Below, one piece after another: positions 61,723 through 64,000 of a stretch of 64,000 nt of DNA (position 1 is the stretch's first letter; each line of letters starts with the position of its first letter). A program made the translations under genes and the position numbers. This DNA comes from Gimesia chilikensis (GTDB taxonomy: Bacteria; Planctomycetota; Planctomycetia; Planctomycetales; Planctomycetaceae): assembly GCF_008329715.1 (NCBI RefSeq), contig NZ_VTSR01000022.1:124001-188000 (forward strand). Direction: 5' to 3'. Under the pieces are notes generated by a model. The model did not search any database. It was not told the DNA's origin and worked only from the letters and a program-made list of their open reading frames with translations.

Positions 61723-62121
61723 TCAGGGATTGACGCCTGGGGGAAGGGGCAGAAAATGTTTTCGATTCGCTGCCAGTTTTTTGGGGCCGATGCCTTTGAC
61801 CTGCAGTAGATCATCGATTGAGCGAAAAGGACCGTGTACCTCGCGATAGTCAACGATGCGTCTGGCTAAAACAGGTCCGATCTGCTTGAGCTGGGCAAAT
61901 TCCACCCAGGTCGCCTGATTGATATCAAGCTGATAATCGTAAGGCAGCGGAGTCTGTTTCTCAATTTCGAGTGGCTCAGTTCCCCAGCGGGACAGTCGCG
62001 CCAGATGCAGGATTGAGAGGCAGAGAATCACTATCAGTAATACACCTAAAAAATACTGATCGCTCCGGTGCAGTCCCAGAAAGGCCTGCGGCGTTGATTC
62101 TTCCGGGGTCTGGTTTTCCAT
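61723..62121 (-). CDS. ComEA-like helix-hairpin-helix protein
   Basis: About 132 residues. A single membrane segment (YFLGVLLIVILCLSILHLA) precedes a ComEA-type DNA-binding part: DINQATWVEFAQLKQIGPVL, then ARRIVDYREVHGPFRSIDDL and QVKGIGPKKLAANRK, two HhH motifs. ComEA binds DNA during uptake; in this group of bacteria the function is unproven. The start is uncertain: this ATG, or a GTG at 62202 that adds 27 residues. Divergent from the next gene. Confidence 0.85.
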   Translation of the reverse strand: MENQTPEESTPQAFLGLHRSDQYFLGVLLIVILCLSILHLARLSRWGTEPLEIEKQTPLPYDYQLDINQATWVEFAQLKQIGPVLARRIVDYREVHGPFRSIDDLLQVKGIGPKKLAANRKHFLPLPPGVNP

Positions 62122-62405
62122 CCGCAGGCTGCCTGAATCTAGGATGCTGTTGGGACTGGTGATCAGTTCATGGGGAATCAGCGGGAAAAAATGTCGGTAC
62201 ACACATCCGTTGTAAGTCTTTGTGGGTGAATATTATGTGTCAGTACAATCTCTGCACAGAACTGCCGACTTCTATTTGACCTGATCTCCCGTTATCCATA
62301 GAATGAATTGAATAAGAACCTGTCTTTTGAATCGTGAGAACAACTGTTTACGTTCAGTTTACAGTTACAACAAGATAATTCCAACGCCGAGGGGGTCCTG
62401 TGAGA

Positions 62406-63371
62406 ATGTCATTCGTCAGCATGCAAAATGGTCAATGGAAGCGTTCGCTCTTTACGTTTCTCTCAATGGTACTCCTGACTTCCAGTGCCGTGTTCGCTCA
62501 GAGTAAGGATGTGAAAGGCCCCCCGAAGCCGCAGGAGTTGACCCTGTCTTCGCAGGGAGGCTGGCCGATTGCGATTACTTATTATGAATCGAGTAACGCA
62601 GCGGATTCACCGGTCGTCGTTCTGTTGCACGGTAAGGGAGGCAGCAAGCGGGCCTGGGACAACGGCTTTGCTCCGGTCCTGCAGAAGAATGGCTACGCGG
62701 TTGTGTCTGTCGACCTGCGTAAGCATGGGAAGAGCCAGCCGAATGCTCCCGGTGGAGGTAACCAGAATCAGAAGGGGGGCAGAGGGGATAATCTTTCTGC
62801 ACTGGATTACAAAGCGATGGTTGTGTTCGACATGGAAACCATCTGGAAATTTCTGTTCGACGAACACCAGAAAAAGCACCTCAACATGCAAAAGACAGCC
62901 ATCATTGCTTCTGACATGAGTGTGCCAATTGCTTTGAACTACGCGTTACTGGACTGGGGCAAAGTACCCTATGACGACGCCCCCGTGCTGGCAGCCAAGA
63001 CTCCCAAAGGCCAGACCGTCCGGGCGCTGGTGCTGATTTCACCTGAATCCCGCGTCAAAGGGTTGACTTCTTCACAGCCTTCCGTGAGTCTGAAAGAACC
63101 CGTTTTCGGTATCAGTTTCTTTGTCTGCAGCAGTTCAGGTGATTCTTACGATCGCAATTATACTGAAAAGCTCTTTTCGCAACTGACCTCAGCTGCGAAT
63201 TCCAAGGGGAGAATGTACAAGGAATCTTACCCCGGAAAGTTGAGAGGTACCGACATGCTGGGGAAACGGCTGGGACTGGAAGTCGATATTCTCAAGTTCC
63301 TGGATGCCCACCTGAAGAAGCTTCCCGGTGACTGGTCGGATCGTCGTCCCCGGTATGACCGTGATGAGTAG
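62406..63371 (+). CDS. Exported alpha/beta-hydrolase-fold protein lacking a normal catalytic triad
   Basis: About 321 residues. Signal peptide about 1-30 (FLSMVLLTSSAVFAQ). The early part has the alpha/beta-hydrolase pattern: SPVVVLLHGKGGSKRAWDNG and NGYAVVSVDLRKHGKSQPN. At the nucleophile elbow, where GxSxG is expected, the sequence reads TAIIASDMSVPIALNY, so Asp stands in place of Ser. Where the catalytic His is expected near the end, only YPGKLRGTDMLGKRLGLEV is seen, without His. It may be a pseudoenzyme or use Asp as in dehalogenases. Start at this ATG or the GTG at 62400, after GAGGGGG. Terminator follows. Confidence 0.8.
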   Translation: MSFVSMQNGQWKRSLFTFLSMVLLTSSAVFAQSKDVKGPPKPQELTLSSQGGWPIAITYYESSNAADSPVVVLLHGKGGSKRAWDNGFAPVLQKNGYAVVSVDLRKHGKSQPNAPGGGNQNQKGGRGDNLSALDYKAMVVFDMETIWKFLFDEHQKKHLNMQKTAIIASDMSVPIALNYALLDWGKVPYDDAPVLAAKTPKGQTVRALVLISPESRVKGLTSSQPSVSLKEPVFGISFFVCSSSGDSYDRNYTEKLFSQLTSAANSKGRMYKESYPGKLRGTDMLGKRLGLEVDILKFLDAHLKKLPGDWSDRRPRYDRDE

Positions 63372-63446
63372 AGCTTGAGTAATAAAACAGTTCGTGGGAG
63401 AAGTCTCCGACCACAATTTATGGTTCAACCAGATAGAGATGTTCCC

Positions 63447-63477
63447 AGGCTGCCTGTTATCAGGCAGCCTTTTTTTG
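63447..63477 (+). terminator. Intrinsic terminator shared by convergent genes
   Basis: A perfect 10-bp stem, AGGCTGCCTG (63447-63456) with CAGGCAGCCT (63461-63470), loop TTAT, then a run of T. It ends the hydrolase-fold gene. The right arm also encodes the last residues (KKAA) and stop of the minus-strand gene, so it lies partly inside that gene. Confidence 0.9.
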
Positions 63478-64000
63478 TGGGATTGCAAGGACGTCTGATT
63501 CTTCGGTTTCTGAATCTTCATCCAGTGAATTGAGCGCGATTCGCTCTGAGAGCAGTGCCATCTCGGCTCGAATCGCTTCCATTTCGTGCTCTTTTTCGAT
63601 GAGCATTTCTTCCAGCCGGGCGATCCGTTTTTCCGGGTTGCGATGCAGGAACCGGTTCACGATTTCCAGTATCAGCAGGGCCCGATAGAGCTTCATCACC
63701 AGGCTTTTCAGGCGGAAGATCCGTGCAGAGCGTGCGAGTTGCTGAAGTCGCAGCAGTTTACTGGTGGTCGTGAAAAATCGCAGAAACGCAACCATGGGCA
63801 GGCAGATGACAGCCAGATCGATCCAGTGTTTGCGGCAATAATCCAGTCTTTTCTGCTCGATGGAAATCATGATAATGAATTCCAGTGTGAAGGCGAACCA
63901 GATGAATCCGGTGGCGATCGCTGTCATGTCGGCCAGCATGGGACTGGCCTGGATCTGTTCCGACCAGTAGTGCTCGGCGGCAAACAGTGGTAAGACGAGC
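63460..64000 (-). CDS. Voltage-sensor-like membrane protein, partial
   Basis: The C-terminal part of a membrane protein whose frame stays open to the right edge, with LVLPLFAAEHYWSEQIQASP before the ATG at 63939. Hydrophobic segments near TAIATGFIWFAFTLEFIIM, HWIDLAVICLPMVAFLRFF and an Arg-rich helix LLRLQQLARSARIFRLKSLV resemble S2-S4 of a voltage-sensing ion channel, with no pore domain before the coiled coil (KRIARLEEMLIEKEHEMEAI). The last four codons and stop lie in a shared terminator. Probably an ion-channel-like or sensor protein; its start lies outside. Confidence 0.75.
   Translation of the reverse strand, partial: LVLPLFAAEHYWSEQIQASPMLADMTAIATGFIWFAFTLEFIIMISIEQKRLDYCRKHWIDLAVICLPMVAFLRFFTTTSKLLRLQQLARSARIFRLKSLVMKLYRALLILEIVNRFLHRNPEKRIARLEEMLIEKEHEMEAIRAEMALLSERIALNSLDEDSETEESDVLAIPQKKAA

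Overview
The window looks like a chromosomal segment of a marine planctomycete, most likely Gimesia or a close relative. This is inferred from gene content: five secreted formylglycine-type sulfatases, a DUF1501 Tat protein, a BBP7-type outer-membrane barrel, two Ser/Thr kinases of different build, many secreted beta-propeller proteins, and moderate GC with short operons and frequent strand switches. No rRNA, tRNA, CRISPR array or complete insertion sequence was found.

Layout. 1-10 kb: 5' part of aceE (runs off the left edge), a sigma-70 factor with two strong dyads in its leader, an rluB-type pseudouridine synthase, a PyrK-like flavoprotein, a protein with a pseudo-receiver plus a KaiA/RsbU-like C-terminal domain, a six-TM Ser/Thr kinase and an Ldh2-type dehydrogenase. 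10-22 kb: two sulfatases, a BBP7 porin-like protein, a UxaA-family dehydratase, and an apparent operon of a P-type H+-ATPase followed by a PPK2 polyphosphate kinase. 22-27 kb: a GNAT acetyltransferase, small unknown proteins, a lipoprotein and a second Ser/Thr kinase. 27-32 kb: a tightly overlapping three-gene cassette (SbnA-like synthase, FAD/NAD(P) protein, PLP decarboxylase) that resembles a diaminopropionate or metallophore pathway but is differently composed. 32-39 kb: a glycan locus with two sulfatases, a scar of a lost gene pair, a HEAT-like protein, a Tat beta-propeller and a GH99-like/propeller fusion. 39-51 kb: small proteins, a DUF1501 protein, two tandem secreted beta-propeller paralogues and secreted or membrane unknowns. 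51-56 kb: a HAD phosphatase-like gene paired with a sulfatase, then about 1.9 kb holding one orphan HTH gene flanked by long noncoding DNA with palindromic repeats. 56-64 kb: an SpoIIE-type phosphatase with a pseudo-receiver, a bestrophin, a DUF485/ActP-type symporter pair, a ComEA-like HhH protein, an alpha/beta-hydrolase-fold protein lacking normal catalytic residues, and a voltage-sensor-like membrane protein running off the right edge.

How it fits together. The sulfatases, the GH99-like enzyme, the UxaA dehydratase and the porin-like barrel fit a life on sulfated algal polysaccharides. The kinases, the SpoIIE phosphatase and the KaiA-like protein point to phosphorylation-based signalling. 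The strongest candidates for something undescribed are the KaiA-like protein outside cyanobacteria (4847-5866) and the three-gene SbnA/FAD/decarboxylase cassette (27450-31767). All family calls were made by reading motifs from memory of the families; no database search was run.
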